A stretch of DNA of 64,000 nt from Tanytarsus gracilentus (GCA_038502055.1 JAXRKN010000036.1:3162001-3226000), one strand, 5' to 3'. Positions 33,960 to 46,220 are shown, counted from the stretch's first letter. Numbers and translations are program-made. Notes: generated by a model from the sequence alone, not told the origin.

Positions 33960-36267
33960 CTATTTGGCACATTCAGTTTTTTCACCAATGTTGTCTAACT
34001 TTTTTCTCGCCGCTTTTTGCTCTACAAATGATGACATTTTCCTTCCTCGATTATTCGATGATTTTTTTTCGTCATCACTGCTTCTAGTTGTTATGCTCTC
34101 GACACCATCAGCAATGAAAATTGAATCGAGATTTCTATAATAAAAGTCAAAAAGTTGAACGTCATCGAGAATCTCGACTGGAATATTTTTCGGAAGCGGC
34201 GTTGAAACTTTTCTCGGTGCGATTTCTTCGATATGTGGTGAATTATTATTTTTGGCACGCATCATGACGTGACGAATTGTGTGGCGTCGACTGCCAGTGA
34301 CCGCTTTTGGAAGTTCATATATTACTTCGTTGTTGTTCTTGTAGGGCTCTGGAGCAGTGCTGATTGAAGAAATGCTGGCAATTTCGTTGTCGTAACAAAC
34401 TGAATTTTTGGCACATGCGACAACATCTTGCCAACTGTAGAGCGGCTCATCTCGGTTAATGGACAGTCTCGATGGCGCTAAGCTTGCATTTGACTCTTGC
34501 GATGAATGCTTTGTTGTGAACCATGGTATGGAAATTTCTGGCATTGACATTTTCTTTATCGATTGAGTAAAGAAAATCAAACTCAAACTCATCGCCTGAA
34601 GCAACTCGATAAATGTCAACGTTAGCTTTAGAAATTCTTCCCATCCACAGCAATTGAAAATCGATGATGCGATGATGAGAGGAAAAGGTAGAAGGAACGT
34701 TAAAAGAGGAACGATGAAAATTTTAGATAGAAATCTGAAAGAGAGGAAAAAATCGATTGAAAGTTATTCAAATATTTAACAAGTTAGAAAACTTTTGTAT
34801 AATTTTAATTTTTAAAAAAGATTCAAAAGCTTTAAAAGCTTTCACAGAAATTCAAAAGTTTTAAATTTTTAATCAAACTTTAAAAGCTTTGAAATAAAAT
34901 TAAAATTTTAAAATCAATTCGAAAACTTTCAAAAATTAAATTCATTAAATTAAACTTACTTGACTTCTCCATCGAAAATTTCTCCCGTAAAAAACGCGCT
35001 TTTAAATGTGAGAAAAATGGCAACGGTGAACATTATAAATTGCATGCCATTATTTATCCAGTGGAAATTATTTTCGCTCGTGATCATCCAGCAAAGCTTA
35101 TTAGAGTAAATTTTCATCATCAACGACCATGAAATTGTGCTTGCGATTGCGAAAAGAAGGCCGATGGACATCATTATGAAAATTCCCCAATTTTCTGTCG
35201 AGTTTTTTAAAATTTGTAGTAATTTAAGGGCGACCAAGGCAAGACAGACATAAATCATGTTTTCGGCAAAATGGCTGAAAACCACCAAAAGTCGACATGA
35301 AAGTGAATTAACAGTCAATGTCGATGAATCAGCGAGAATCTATCGAAAGCACATTGAACTAACATAAAAATTCTCAATAAAACATTTAAAGAGTCAACTT
35401 ACAATGCTTAGCGATACTAAACGGAGTGAATTGCGAACGACGATGAATAAAATTAAGGCGATGACTGTATGAAGATGTTTGCTTTGAATTTTGTAACAAA
35501 ACCCAAATGCAAATAGTTGTAGAACACAAAAAATGAGTGATAACGTCAACATAATAATGTGCCAAATATTGTTGGAGCTTAAACGCTCATTTTGACGACA
35601 TTGCGTTAGATCGGGTGAAGCCCATGTTCCATTGAGTTGACATTGACGAGTGTAAGAATCTAAAAATGCTTTTTTATTAAAAATAGACAAAATTTAATTA
35701 ATTTGACTCACATTCACAATCGCTTTCGTCATATCTCACTAAATGATGTGGACATTTTTGCACTGAACTCTCGCCTGGACTTGTCTCGTCAAAACAACTG
35801 TAGCCATTCCAGTGCGCATCACATGTACTAAAGAAATTTTCTCCACGCTGATTTTGACTCATTTTTTCACAACAACCGAGCGCATCTTGACAACATCGTC
35901 TCCACTGCTTAAAAGTTTCATTTTCCATTGAACTCTGAACTAAGTCGCTAATTAACGATGATCTGTAATCGAATGGAAGGCATTTGTTGGTGATCATGAA
36001 ACCGGGAACCGTGAAATTGAGTTTGTCGTGGGTGACAAGACAGTAAACTTTCGAGAGTCTTCCACGGTCTGTGAGATTTTCGTAGCACTTCCAGCAAGCG
36101 TGATTTGGAAAGACATTGCTATTGAAAATTGCGTCATTGAAGTGACAATCCTAGGAATTTAAGTTCGATAAAGATTTTAATGCATTCAAAATAAATTTTC
36201 ACACCTTTTTCAAAGTTGCATTAACAAAAATAAATAAAAAGCTCAAAGTTAATAAAATTTCTCTCAT
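33960..36267 (-). CDS. class B (secretin-type) G-protein-coupled receptor, orphan
   Basis: Five exons: 36267-36205, 36150-35712, 35659-35403, 35339-34960, 34734-33960; total 1,914 nt, 637 aa. Signal peptide 1-17, then a cysteine-rich extracellular hormone-receptor domain of about 165 residues (RRCCQDALGCC, CDAHWNGYSCFDETSPGE, CQLNGTWASPDLTQC). Seven hydrophobic helices follow, including HIIMLTLSLIFCVLQLFAFG, HTVIALILFIVVRNSLRLVS, CRLLVVFSHFAENMIYVCLA and a last helix FIELLQAMSLSLIFFTQS. A Ser-rich tail of about 200 residues ends the protein. Class B receptors bind peptide hormones and signal mainly through Gs. I cannot assign a known insect ligand class. It converges on the peptide cluster. 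Confidence 0.85.
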
Positions 36268-37257
36268 TTTGCATCACATTCTTGATTAATTGTTATTTTA
36301 TAAAATTTAATTAACACTTTTGTTCTCCCGCCTTTTTTTTCACTAACGACTTACATCGCGTGGCTCACTTAATGCTTACTAAAATTAAACTAATACGACT
36401 CGCGAGAACTTTTAGAGTCTTCGTTTTGCCACTTGACGGATCGGGTAATGGCTTAACTTGAAAAATTATATTTTTTAAAATTATAAATTAGAAAAAATAA
36501 ATTAATTTTAATTCGGAGAAAACTTTAAGAAAAATGGCTTTAAAAATAAATTTTATTCTAACATAAAAAAATATAAATTAAAATATTAAAATTTTTTGTT
36601 TAACAATTTTTTTTCGGGAGAAGCCGGCTAGCACTTCGAGTACAATTCTCGATTTAATTGATTTCAAGCCGACAATTATTCGTCATATGTCATGCAAATG
36701 TTTTGAAATTGCTGCAAGTTGTTTACGAGTCGCGTTTATGGTTCGTTAAGAAAAAAATTTTATACGTACGAGACCTGACAGCATGTCTCGCGTCTGGCAT
36801 TTCAATACAAAAAGTTTTAATATTGCTAAAAAATTGAAGCGCTCACATGTGATTTCAAAGATTCTCAAACTGTTCGAGAATGTTTTTGAATTTAAATTTT
36901 TTAACTCAACTGAAAATAAAAATTTTAATAATTTTGTTTTTTTTTCAATGAAAATTATAAATTCTTTTCACTTCCAGAGATGAGCAATTACAAAAAAATT
37001 TAAAAAAAATTACATGTAAAGTAATTTAGGGAAATTGCAAGAATTTTGTATAAAAATGTAATTAACTAAAATTACATTACAATGTAATTGCCAATCGCTC
37101 ATGAGTCATGACTTCTTTAAAATTTAAACTACACTTTGAACCCGTGCTAACAGGCAAATTTCATATTTCCACGAAATCGAATATGTAAATTTTCTAAAAA
37201 TAATTTTCAATTTCACCATAATGAAAATTTTGCGATCTTTTCAAATGTATGAAAGAC
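36268..37257. other. intergenic: GPCR promoter side
   Basis: AT-rich sequence between divergent genes. A 66-codon ORF at 36783 has no supporting features. Confidence 0.5.
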
Positions 37258-37265
37258 TATAAAAG
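37258..37265 (+). promoter_or_regulatory. TATA box for the dicistronic 38256-41097 locus
   Basis: TATAAAAG followed about 22-30 bp later by TTCATTCG, a plausible start site near 37280-37290. Confidence 0.55.
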
Positions 37266-37287
37266 AAATATAAACGTTTTCATTCGT

Positions 37288-38255
37288 CTCTAAGTAGCCA
37301 AGTGGATTGGTTAGTTTTTGATTTCATAGTGAATAATTTTTTAAAGTTTAGAATCTCAGAAATTTAAAATTTTGGTAAGTATTAGTCAGATTTTTAAAGT
37401 TAAAAATAGTTTTAAAGCATTTAAATTTACAAAAACATTAAACTATAAGAATTTCTCAAACAAAGTTTAAAAACATTCAATAGTTCATCACACATCATTC
37501 GGCTTTTCTAGTGTTTAGATGTTTGTATAAGTACCGGCTAGTGTTTAAATAATCAATTGATATTATTTCGTTGAATTAAGCAAATTTAAAGTGTTGGACT
37601 TAAAAATTAACGCAGAGAATTGCAATTTAAGTTCGATAAAAATTGAAAATAAGGTGATTTAAATAAGAATTTAAGATTTTGTCTCTAAACTTTAAAATAC
37701 AAAAATATAAAATTTGTGAAATTTTTAATTTGTTATTTAATAAAAAGTTAACTATCGTTTTAAGTTCAGAAGCACATCTTGAAATTCCACACTCTTGTTA
37801 ATAAACTGCTAATAATGAGCAAATATATCATTTAGTTCTTGAATATCCAAAAATAAATAGATTAGTCATAACAAATATTTCATGACCATTGCTTTACGCT
37901 CGATGTTTTCATGATGCGCAAAAACTTCACGTACGATCACTGAAAACATTGGTAAAGAAACATTTTAAACAACTTTAAAAATTTTAAGTTGAAAGTCTCG
38001 AGATATCATTTGTCGAGTGGATGAGTTGTGCTACGGTCAGAAAATTATTGATTAGGACTAATTTTTTTCCTGATTCTTTATTTTAAAAAATAAATTTATC
38101 AAATAAATTTTTTTAAGTGAAATAATTTTAACAAAATTAAGCAAAACATTGCAAATTAAATCACCATCAAAAAACACCTATCAAAAAGGATTTAACACTT
38201 TTTAGCATATTTTTTATATCTAACAATTTTAATTTTTCTTCATACTAGCTTTTCC
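37288..38255 (+). other. 5' UTR exon and intron of the 38256-41097 locus
   Basis: A noncoding exon runs from about 37288 to a donor at 37374/37375 (TTTTG|GTAAGT). The acceptor is catactag at 38241-38248, leaving seven bases before the first ATG. The spliced leader contains no ATG. The 874-bp intron has no ORF of note. Confidence 0.55.
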
Positions 38256-38717
38256 ATGTCAAATCAAATGATCAACGAGTTAAAGCTTTTGGCAGCCTTC
38301 AAAAAGTGTTCCTTGAAATCAAACAAAGCATCTGAAAAAGTTCTTCAGCTTGCTTTCACCCTTCCAAAGCCACTTTTCAACTCTAGCGATAAAACCGAAG
38401 CAAAAAATTTATTTGAGAAAAGTCTTCCATCCATTCGTGAATCAGTTAATCGATTAAATATTCGATTGGAACCAGATTTGGTAGATTTTGCAAAGCGCTG
38501 CTGTTCCGGATATCAATTTATAGTTGAAGAATTGAAATTTGAGTCGAACGAAACCGAATCAATTTTTGGAGGTGTTAAGGAGTACATAAAAAATTGCGAA
38601 GAGAGCGAAATCGATCCAGAATATCCAAGTTTAAGTCAACCGGCAATTACAAAAGAAGAACTTTCAAAAATTCCTCAAAGTCATTGGTGGTGGTTTGTTG
38701 AGTGTAAAGAAAACTAA
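38256..38717 (+). CDS. first cistron, unknown 153-aa cytoplasmic protein
   Basis: A 153-aa ORF (MSNQMINELKLLAAF...) without signal peptide or membrane segment. It is charged and probably helical, ending SHWWWFVECKEN. No family recognised. Met occurs only at positions 1 and 5. The first AUG context is weak (T at -3, T at +4) and the second is not strong (C at -3). The stop TAA (38715-38717) is one base from the AUG of the next ORF, with no splice site between. Between Met5 and that AUG there is no ATG in any frame over about 450 nt. This pattern matches the stoned locus upstream and suggests a real first cistron on a shared mRNA. The alternative is a frameshifted or assembly-broken N-terminus of the next protein. 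Confidence 0.7.
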   Translation: MSNQMINELKLLAAFKKCSLKSNKASEKVLQLAFTLPKPLFNSSDKTEAKNLFEKSLPSIRESVNRLNIRLEPDLVDFAKRCCSGYQFIVEELKFESNETESIFGGVKEYIKNCEESEIDPEYPSLSQPAITKEELSKIPQSHWWWFVECKEN

Positions 38718-38718
38718 A

Positions 38719-41097
38719 ATGGGCGCAAATCTAACAAAAGAATACGCATCAACATGGGACCAAGAGGACGTTAAAAAATGGAAGGAATCAGCAGCACAAA
38801 TTTTAAAATCTTACTATTTAAGCTTTGACGGAAGCCAATTTGATGAGTACATGATTAATGAAGATGAAAATTTACTTCTTGCTAAAATTTGTTATGCAAT
38901 TTATGGATCACCAACTGTTGAAAATGCAGAATACATTTGGGATGGTTACACTAAGGAACAGCGTGAGAATGGAACTGAAATATTGAAAATAATTTTGGAA
39001 GCACACAACAAGAAGAGACCATCAGCAAAGCAGGTTCTTGTTGGAATAATTTTCATTGCAATCAAACATGAATGCTCAGAATATGTTTTACCAATATTCT
39101 CAATTTTTACTGGACATGATCCAGAAAATCCATACGCAGCTCGTTCTTATGTTGATACACAAAAGAGAATTTATGAAAATTGGGAAGACTGGAAGTCAAA
39201 TAATACCATGCCCATGCTGAAATACGCGTTTCCACGTCGAGGATTTTTTACCGCATCTAAAGCATGCAAATACGAGTTTGATGCTGAAAAAGATCCAGAC
39301 ATTGAATATGGAACATCGCCAGCATGTGACTTATCATCGAGAATTTTTGGAACAACTGATGTTGTCACAGGACTAACAGCGCTTGGATGTGGTGTCATTG
39401 GAGTTGCATCCATGTTAACTCCAATTGGTCCAGCAATTTTACTAACAACAGCAATTGCGGGTTCATCATCAGCTGTCTATGGAACTAGTCGAGCTGTTGT
39501 GAGGCTTGTTGATAAAGGTAAAAATTAATTGAAATTAAATCAAGAGTTTAAAAATATTTTTGTTCTCAGGAAATCACGGTGAAAGCTTAACAGACCTCGA
39601 AAGTTTCACTCTTTGGTTCAGCATTGCAGCAACTCCACTTCATTTTGCAACTTCAATTGTCAATGCGCAACTTGCTCGCGGTGCCGTTGTTAATGGAAGA
39701 ATTTTCAGTAATTCAATGAGAATGTTTGCAACTGTCCTTAACTTAGGCACTTTTGGTGTTGACAGTGTCATGCTTGGATTTGGTATCGCAAATCTTGTTG
39801 ATAAAGCTAAGAAAGATCAGCTAACAACTCTTGATGTATTGCAATTCTCGATGAGCGTTTTCTTCTTTACAAGCACTTTAGTTCAACCTAAAACAGCTAC
39901 AGCAATTATCAAGAAAGCACAGGAAACACACATTCAGAGCTATGCCAATAACTTGAGTGATGCTGATGCAAAATCAACATTTGATAAATTTCTAAGTACG
40001 AATAAAGGAGATGGATCAATTAAGGACACCTCAAAGATTGTCCGAACAATTAACAAAATTAACGACCCAAATGCAGTTTTTGGTGGATTGAAAGATTCAA
40101 CAGATATTAAAATTGGAGGCAGAAAGGGAAACACATTGCTTGTTGGCGATAAAAATCAGCAAGTCAACCGAATTAATCCAAATAAAGTCACTTTCACCAC
40201 TATTTCGCAAGGCGTTACTCCCGTGCAATTAAGAAATAACGTTAAAACTTCACTCAAAGCTTCGAAATTAGAAAATTTTGAAGTGGATGGCAAAAGAATT
40301 TTCGACAATCTTGACAATCGAACAAAAGCTCGCGCTAATAAAACCATTAGTGGCGCTGCAGGATTAAATCAACATATTCTCGATTCAGCTAAACAAATAA
40401 GCGAGAAAATGGATTTAAAAACTCCCGGCGAAGTTTTAAGTGTTGTTGAAATTGTTGCAGCGCAAGTTAAGAAAGGTAAAAAATTTGATTTGAATTTTAG
40501 AAATTTTTAATTTTGTTTTCTAAATTATTTCTAGAAAATCCTGGTCTAAATATGAAAAATGTCGATGCATCTCATCTTAAATCAATAAATACACCTTCAT
40601 TTATTGAAAAAATTCAAAACGATTGCAGAATTGCCACTGAAATTGCAAACAAGAGTAAAGTCAAATTCGATAATCCTCTTCTTGCTGCTTACCACTATCA
40701 CAAACACGGCGAGGACTTTCCGGCTGTCATCAAGAATCAAAAAATTGAAGTTTACTTAACAAAAGTTCCCGCATCAATAATTCAAGATGGAAATTTGACA
40801 AATATTGAGACAGTCAATAATGCTGACAGCACTTCATTTATTCGTAAAACTTACATCACACCACAGGATAAATTTGCGGTTGTAATTGAAAAGTTAGATC
40901 AGAAGACAATCAGCACAATGTTCGAGTATTCAAATGCATTTAAAAACCATAAAGTAACGACTGTGCCAAATTGGAGTTTTAAACTATTTGGTGGAGTTGC
41001 TGAACAACTTTCACAATCAATGGGATTTCCAGGAACTTTTACGTTCCTAATCAATTTTGATAAACCTGAGGAGACATTTGAGTGGAAGGAGCAATAA
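38719..41097 (+). CDS. second cistron, 755-aa protein, possibly DUF4781 family
   Basis: Three exons: 38719-39517, 39570-40475, 40535-41097; total 2,268 nt, 755 aa. The start is strong (AAAATGG) and the N-terminus MGANLTKE fits an N-myristoylation signal. Near residue 75-90 is YIWDGYTKEQRENGTEI. Two hydrophobic glycine-rich stretches (about residues 215-260, TGLTALGCGVIGVASMLTPI and following; and about 285-345) could enter membrane. A long mixed region follows, then a compact C-terminal domain ending PNWSFKLFGGVAEQLSQSMG ... WKEQ. It resembles insect proteins that I recall being grouped as DUF4781, but I cannot confirm this. Function unknown; a membrane-associated intracellular protein is my inference. 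Confidence 0.8.
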
Positions 41098-42463
41098 ATA
41101 TTTTTATTCATTATTTTTGATGCACTTTATATAACACTTTGCTAAAAATTTATCAACTAATTTTTTCATAAAATAAAGAGAAAAATTTAATAAAAGATTC
41201 GAAAGAAAAATTTTCACGTTTTATTTTTATTCAATGTTTTCATGAAAACTTCTTATTATTTTCTTGTATTGAATATAAAAATTGACTCTAACTCACTCTT
41301 GTCAAATTCAGCTTATCAGATCTTTTTTGATACAGAAAATGTTTATTGATTCTACAATAAAGAATTTTATATCCATAGACCTGTCCATATCTTCGTTGTT
41401 ATAAGGTTTGTTTAGTGAGGCAATGAGATATGTGGATTATTAGCGTTTAGATTTTAAAAAAATAAAAAATAAATTAATAAAATAAAACAAGTTAAATTAT
41501 GTATTTGTCCAAAAGTTATCTGCTGTTAATTTGTTTGCAACTTTGAATTTATTTTATTTATTGAGAGCTTTTGATTTTTTTAAAAAAAGATTTCACTTAA
41601 ATTTATTCAAATTCTCAATTTAAAGAATAAAAAATTTATTTGTCGTTTTTGCAATTAAAACTTTAAAATTTTACTGATTTGAATAAATTGTTTATATCAT
41701 GCATTCAAAATTTTCACAATATATTTCAATAATACAGTTGTATACACTAAGATTCTCAAACTTTAGAAATACAAATCAAATACCTGATCAAATCACATGC
41801 ACACATTTGTGACTCGAGATAAGAATCGAAAATGATTAATATCACACATTACACTGCAAATTTGCCTAGGTCAGTACTTTTTAAATAACTTCAGTGAGCT
41901 TTATAATTTTTGATATTCATTTAGTTGATAAAAAAGATAATGTTTGGAAATTTTTTATTGATACATAAAATCGCACAAATAAATGTTTTTTACTAATCTT
42001 CTCCGTAACAAATTTTTGATTAAAATATTCGATTTTAAAAATTTTCTCAACGAAAAATATTCTACATCGTTGAAAGTTAAAAAATTCATTAAAATTTATT
42101 TCAACGAAATACTCGAAATAAATAATAGAAAAATTCTTGAAGGTGTTATGAATTCACCCAGTTTTTCGTATTGGTGGAATAAACTCAAATCAAACTATTG
42201 CAATTGTAGAATTTCTGATGTCATATTGATTATTTTCTATCTTATCAGAGGTTTAATCCATAAGTTTGATTTTAATGTCATTCAGTTATAACTTTTATGC
42301 AATTTTGAACGAGTCATTTTCTTCAGATTGTCCCCATCTTGAGTGGATAAAATACGATACGGCTTTCATCAGTCACAGTTTTAAGTTCGAATGAAGTAGT
42401 TGTTCTTCTAGAAAATATTAGTTACAAAATTTTAGTGCAAAAAATTCAAAAATCTAATTAAAA
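41098..42463. other. intergenic with fucosyltransferase promoter
   Basis: AT-rich, about 1.4 kb. A GATAAAAT box near 42346 and an arthropod-type initiator TCAGTC at 42369 lie about 95 bp before the fucosyltransferase ATG. A 102-codon ORF at 41983 is low-complexity Lys/Asn/Phe/Ile-rich and unsupported. Confidence 0.5.
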
Positions 42464-43747
42464 ATGAGGAGAAACTCTAAAATAGTTTTAGTCGTGATAA
42501 TTTTACTAATCACTTTTTCACTTTTTTTATTTTTTAATTTTTTACAAAATTATGTGTTCGAATACACGATCGCGAGATACAGACTTGTAGCAACTTCCAA
42601 ACATCAAGTGAACAAAACTCAAATAATTTTATTTTGGAATAGTTTTTTCATCTTTAAAACTTGGGGAATGCCAAACGAAACAAATCACCAAGATTATTTA
42701 AAATCAATGAATTGTCCAGTGACAAATTGTATTTTAACACATGACAAAAATTATTTACGTGAACCGCATTTTTATGATGCAATTGTGTTTCATGGAGCCG
42801 AATCTTGGGGCACGCTTGATCCTCCACTAACGAGAAGTCCTCATCAACTTTATGTCACAGCAAATTTAGAGCAAGAAAATAGAAATTAACATTTATTTTT
42901 TAATTCATCTAATTTTTTAGAGCACCGCCAGAAATTCGACATAATTTTAGACTTGATCAAAACTTATATAATCTCACAATGACTTATCGTCTTGATTCGG
43001 ATATTTTTTGGTCATATGGTAGCATTATCGAAATATCATCCGGTAATGTGATTGCACCTTCTCCGGATGTTCGATGGAGAGAGCCAGAAAATATTCAAGG
43101 TAATTATTTGTAAACAATCTTTAACAACTCTAACATTAAACTTTTTAGACAATGATCTTCATTCAATGATAGCGGGTAAGACAAAAACAGCAGCATGGTT
43201 TGTCAGTCATTGCAATCCACATTCAAGGCGTGACAAATTAACGAAGAAGTTACAAAAGTACATCGATGTTGATGTTTATGGTCGATGTGGAACAATGGAG
43301 TGTCCAAGAGATGAACATGAAAAATGCGACAAAATGCTCAACTCAACTTACAAATTTTATTTCTCTTTTGAGAATTCATTATGCACCGATTATGTCACTG
43401 AAAAGCTCTATGAGGCTATGAACAAAAACATAATTCCGGTAGTTTTTAATGGAGCGAACATGAAACATTTTGCACCTCCAAAATCAGTTATCAATGCCAA
43501 TGACTTTGACACTGTTGAAGATCTCGCACAGTACTTAAAATTTTTAAGCAACGATCTCGATGAATATCAGAAATATTTTTGGTGGAAGAAATATTATAAA
43601 GTGAGAACAGAATCGTCAGTGAATGGATTTTGTAATTTGTGCAAAAAAGTCAATGAAATGAATCGAACACATAAAAAGCAGGTTTATGACAATATTTTGG
43701 GTTGGTATTACGATGGAACTTGTCAAGATAGAAAAATTAAAATTTAA
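42464..43747 (+). CDS. alpha-1,3-fucosyltransferase (GT10), Golgi type II membrane protein
   Basis: Three exons: 42464-42870, 42921-43099, 43149-43747; total 1,185 nt, 394 aa. A short cytoplasmic end, a membrane anchor (IVLVVIILLITFSLFLFFNF) and a stem are followed by the GT10 catalytic region. Typical motifs are NLTMTYRLDSDIFWSYG, a KTKTAAWFVSHCNPHSRRDKL segment, DVYGRCG, and the donor-binding FYFSFENSLCTDYVTEKLYEA, ending with a Cys cluster (CNLC, TCQD). The enzyme transfers fucose from GDP-fucose to N-glycan core or antenna GlcNAc. Intron 1 must use a GC donor (TTAGA|GCAAGA); with it the frame reads NLEAPPEIRHNF as the family requires, while read-through ends at 42889. Confidence 0.9.
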
Positions 43748-44262
43748 AATCTCTTTGAGATAAAAAATGACTTAAAATTTAGCAAAAAATTTATTTTATT
43801 TAAAAAATACGCAGAGATAATTTAAAGAAAATTTATTGAAGTTTTTAATTTTAAATTAGAGTTAAATAAAATTTTATAAAAATAAATACAATTTTTTAAC
43901 ATAAAAAAATTCAAAATTCAACTCATAAAATTTTGCAGCATAAATTAACGATTTTTCACATTTCAAACTCGACCATATAACAGCGTATGCTGCACCAACA
44001 CACTCATACCTGCTATCATAATGCAAAAAAAGTTTTAGTATGTAAACATTGACAACTCTCTCATTAGCTCGCGCTTGACTTTTTAGTTCTGTTTTGGATG
44101 GCAAAGATGTGTGATAAAACAGCAGCTGTTGATTAAAATTTAAGTAATTGATTTTTGAAATATTCCCATTGAAACAGAAAGAGAGGATCGTCGAATAAAT
44201 TCATATACAGTTGCTGACGTGTTTATTTTGTGTCTCCTCAAGACATTTCTGATGATAATAAA
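43748..44262. other. intergenic, fucosyltransferase 3' flank and QSOX promoter
   Basis: No supported gene. A short upstream ORF (ATG ATA ATA AAA TGA at 44252-44266) overlaps the QSOX start codon. Confidence 0.45.
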
Positions 44263-46220
44263 ATGAAACATAGCATCTTGCTTACCATATTTATTATATT
44301 TATTGAAAATGGAAGAACGATGAGTCCTTATGAGCGGGTAATGAAGCGAGAAGCCCCACAAGGTGAGCAAATATTTAACGAGCACAAAGATGTAAATAAA
44401 AAAATTAAAATTTCGTAGGTCTCTATTCTGCCGCTGATCACGTAACGATTCTGACAAGTGAAAACTTTCAGCAAACAATTTTCGATCGTCCGGTAGCGTC
44501 GTTTGTTGAATTTTATAATAGCTACTGTGGTGCATGCCAACGCTTCTCACCGATCTGGAAGAGTTTAGCGAAGAATGTGACAAAATGGAAGAGCTTTGTT
44601 CAAATTGCTGCCCTTGACTGTGCGACAGATGAGAACAATGATGTTTGCCGTCAATATGAAATTATGCGATACCCGACAATGAGATACTTTCCACCACAAT
44701 ATAGTCGTGGCGAAAAACAGCTGGGCTTAAATTTAGATCATTTACTCGTGCCACTCCCGGAAGTTCTTCTCGATGAACTTGTCACGCAACTCAAAAATGA
44801 AACGAAAGGCGGTGCAAGCTGGCCGAAATTCGAGAAGTTTATCGGTGACGAGTGGAATGAAATTTTAAACATTGTTCCAACGCACATAATTTACGTGTAT
44901 GTGGTTAGCGATGCCTTATCGGGTACACTCGCACAACAAGCAGTTCTCGATTATGCGACGCATGAAAAAGTTACCGTACAAATTGTCGACGCAAGTAACT
45001 TAAAATTATTTGGCGATACCCTCGACTCAAATACATTTAAGCTCGGTGTTGTTGAAAGGTCCAGCGGAAAGTTCCAATCAATTTCAATTCACAATGACTC
45101 GCGTGAAGCTCTCGATTATGCGATTAATAATCACATGTCCACGCATCATTTGACGGAACAATCGACAGAGTCGATGAGTGGAAATAAATTCACTGAAGAT
45201 ACAGTTGAAAGTTTACTGGATCGCTTTTACTATGATAAGGCAAAGGAGTTGGTGCCGATGCCATTATTTAGAGCTGACTTAGAGCAAGCGATTAGAAATA
45301 GTTTAGGACATGAAGTTACTCAACACAAAGTGATATCCGGCGAATACTTAAGTGCACTTCGGAATTTTGTTTCGGTTCTTTATCGATATTACGATAATGG
45401 CAATCGAAATTCATACAGAAAACTTCTCGACTTTCTAATGGAGCCGTCAAGAAGTGAAGTTGGAGGTGAAGAACTTCAAACATTTCTAAGTAAACTCAAT
45501 CCACCGATAGTTCACGATGGTCGATATGTGGGTTGTTATAGTACACGTGTGGGTGTCAGAAGATTTCCATGCTCTCTTTGGTCACTTTTCCACCATTTAA
45601 CTGTACAACATTTAAACAGCGACCACGATGATGATCCAATGGAGGTTTTACATGCGATGCATGGATATATTAAGCACTTCTTTGGCTGTACAGAATGCAG
45701 TAAACATTTCCAAGAAATGGCAAAACGAAACCACATATGGAATGTCACTAGCAAAGATCAAGCTGTGCTATGGCTTTGGAGTTCTCACAATGAGGTAAAA
45801 ATATCAAATAAATTATTCACTTTTTTTTATTAACATGAAATTTCATTAAAGGTGAACCAACGACTTCATGGTGACTTTACGGAAGATGAAAATCATCCGA
45901 AAATTCAGTTTCCAGCAGACAAGCATTGTCACGTATGCTACAAAAAAGATGGACAATGGGACAAAATTGAAGTTCTCGAATTTCTGCGACGACACTATGG
46001 AAATGATCATATCAGCACTCTTGGTCTTATCGACTTACCGAATGTACGAATGTTTAATGCTCGCGCAAGACAAATTTTCGCTGGTGACGCACATTTGAAC
46101 ATTGGTGTACTCGCGTATGTCATTATCATCATATGTCTAATGGTTGTTGCCGTGCGCTACTATTTCCGTCGCGGCTATCGAAAGAAGCTCTACACTCATG
46201 ATTTGCTTGGAAAGGTTTAA
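44263..46220 (+). CDS. Qsox: quiescin sulfhydryl oxidase (QSOX)
   Basis: Three exons: 44263-44362, 44419-45794, 45852-46220; total 1,845 nt, 614 aa. Signal peptide about 1-17. The thioredoxin domain carries its active-site CxxC as YCGACQRFSP near residue 70 (CGAC rather than the vertebrate CGHC). A helix-rich linker follows, then the Erv/ALR FAD domain: PCSLWSLFHHLTVQH, the redox CxxC in FFGCTECSKHF (about residue 456), the FAD-binding LWLWSSHNEVNQRLHGD, and a distal CHVC (about 518). A membrane helix near residue 575 (VLAYVIIIICLMVVAVRYYF) anchors it. The enzyme makes disulfides in secretory-pathway clients and passes electrons to oxygen, yielding hydrogen peroxide. Confidence 0.95.

Larger units (their letters stand above)
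30878..34025 (+). repeat. tandem segmental duplication, right unit (3,148 bp)
   Basis: Second copy of 27746-30877. It begins with the last 32 coding bases of precursor 4 (a headless fragment, 30878-30909, ending NLFGKK-stop) and carries copies of precursors 5-9. The left unit ends ...GCTCTAC and this unit starts CCTTTTCCC; the two parent breakpoints (34025, 27746) share only one base, so the join did not use long homology. Confidence 0.92.

Noticed and set aside
36783..36983. 66-codon ORF between the GPCR and the two-cistron locus
   Set aside because: Runs into low-complexity Asn/Phe sequence; no family features.
38695..38718. Extending the 755-aa protein upstream in its own frame
   Set aside because: The frame is open only to 38635, has no ATG there, and the ATG at 38719 has a strong context.
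41983..42291. 102-codon plus-strand ORF
   Set aside because: Lys/Asn/Ile/Phe-rich translation of AT-rich DNA with no domain.
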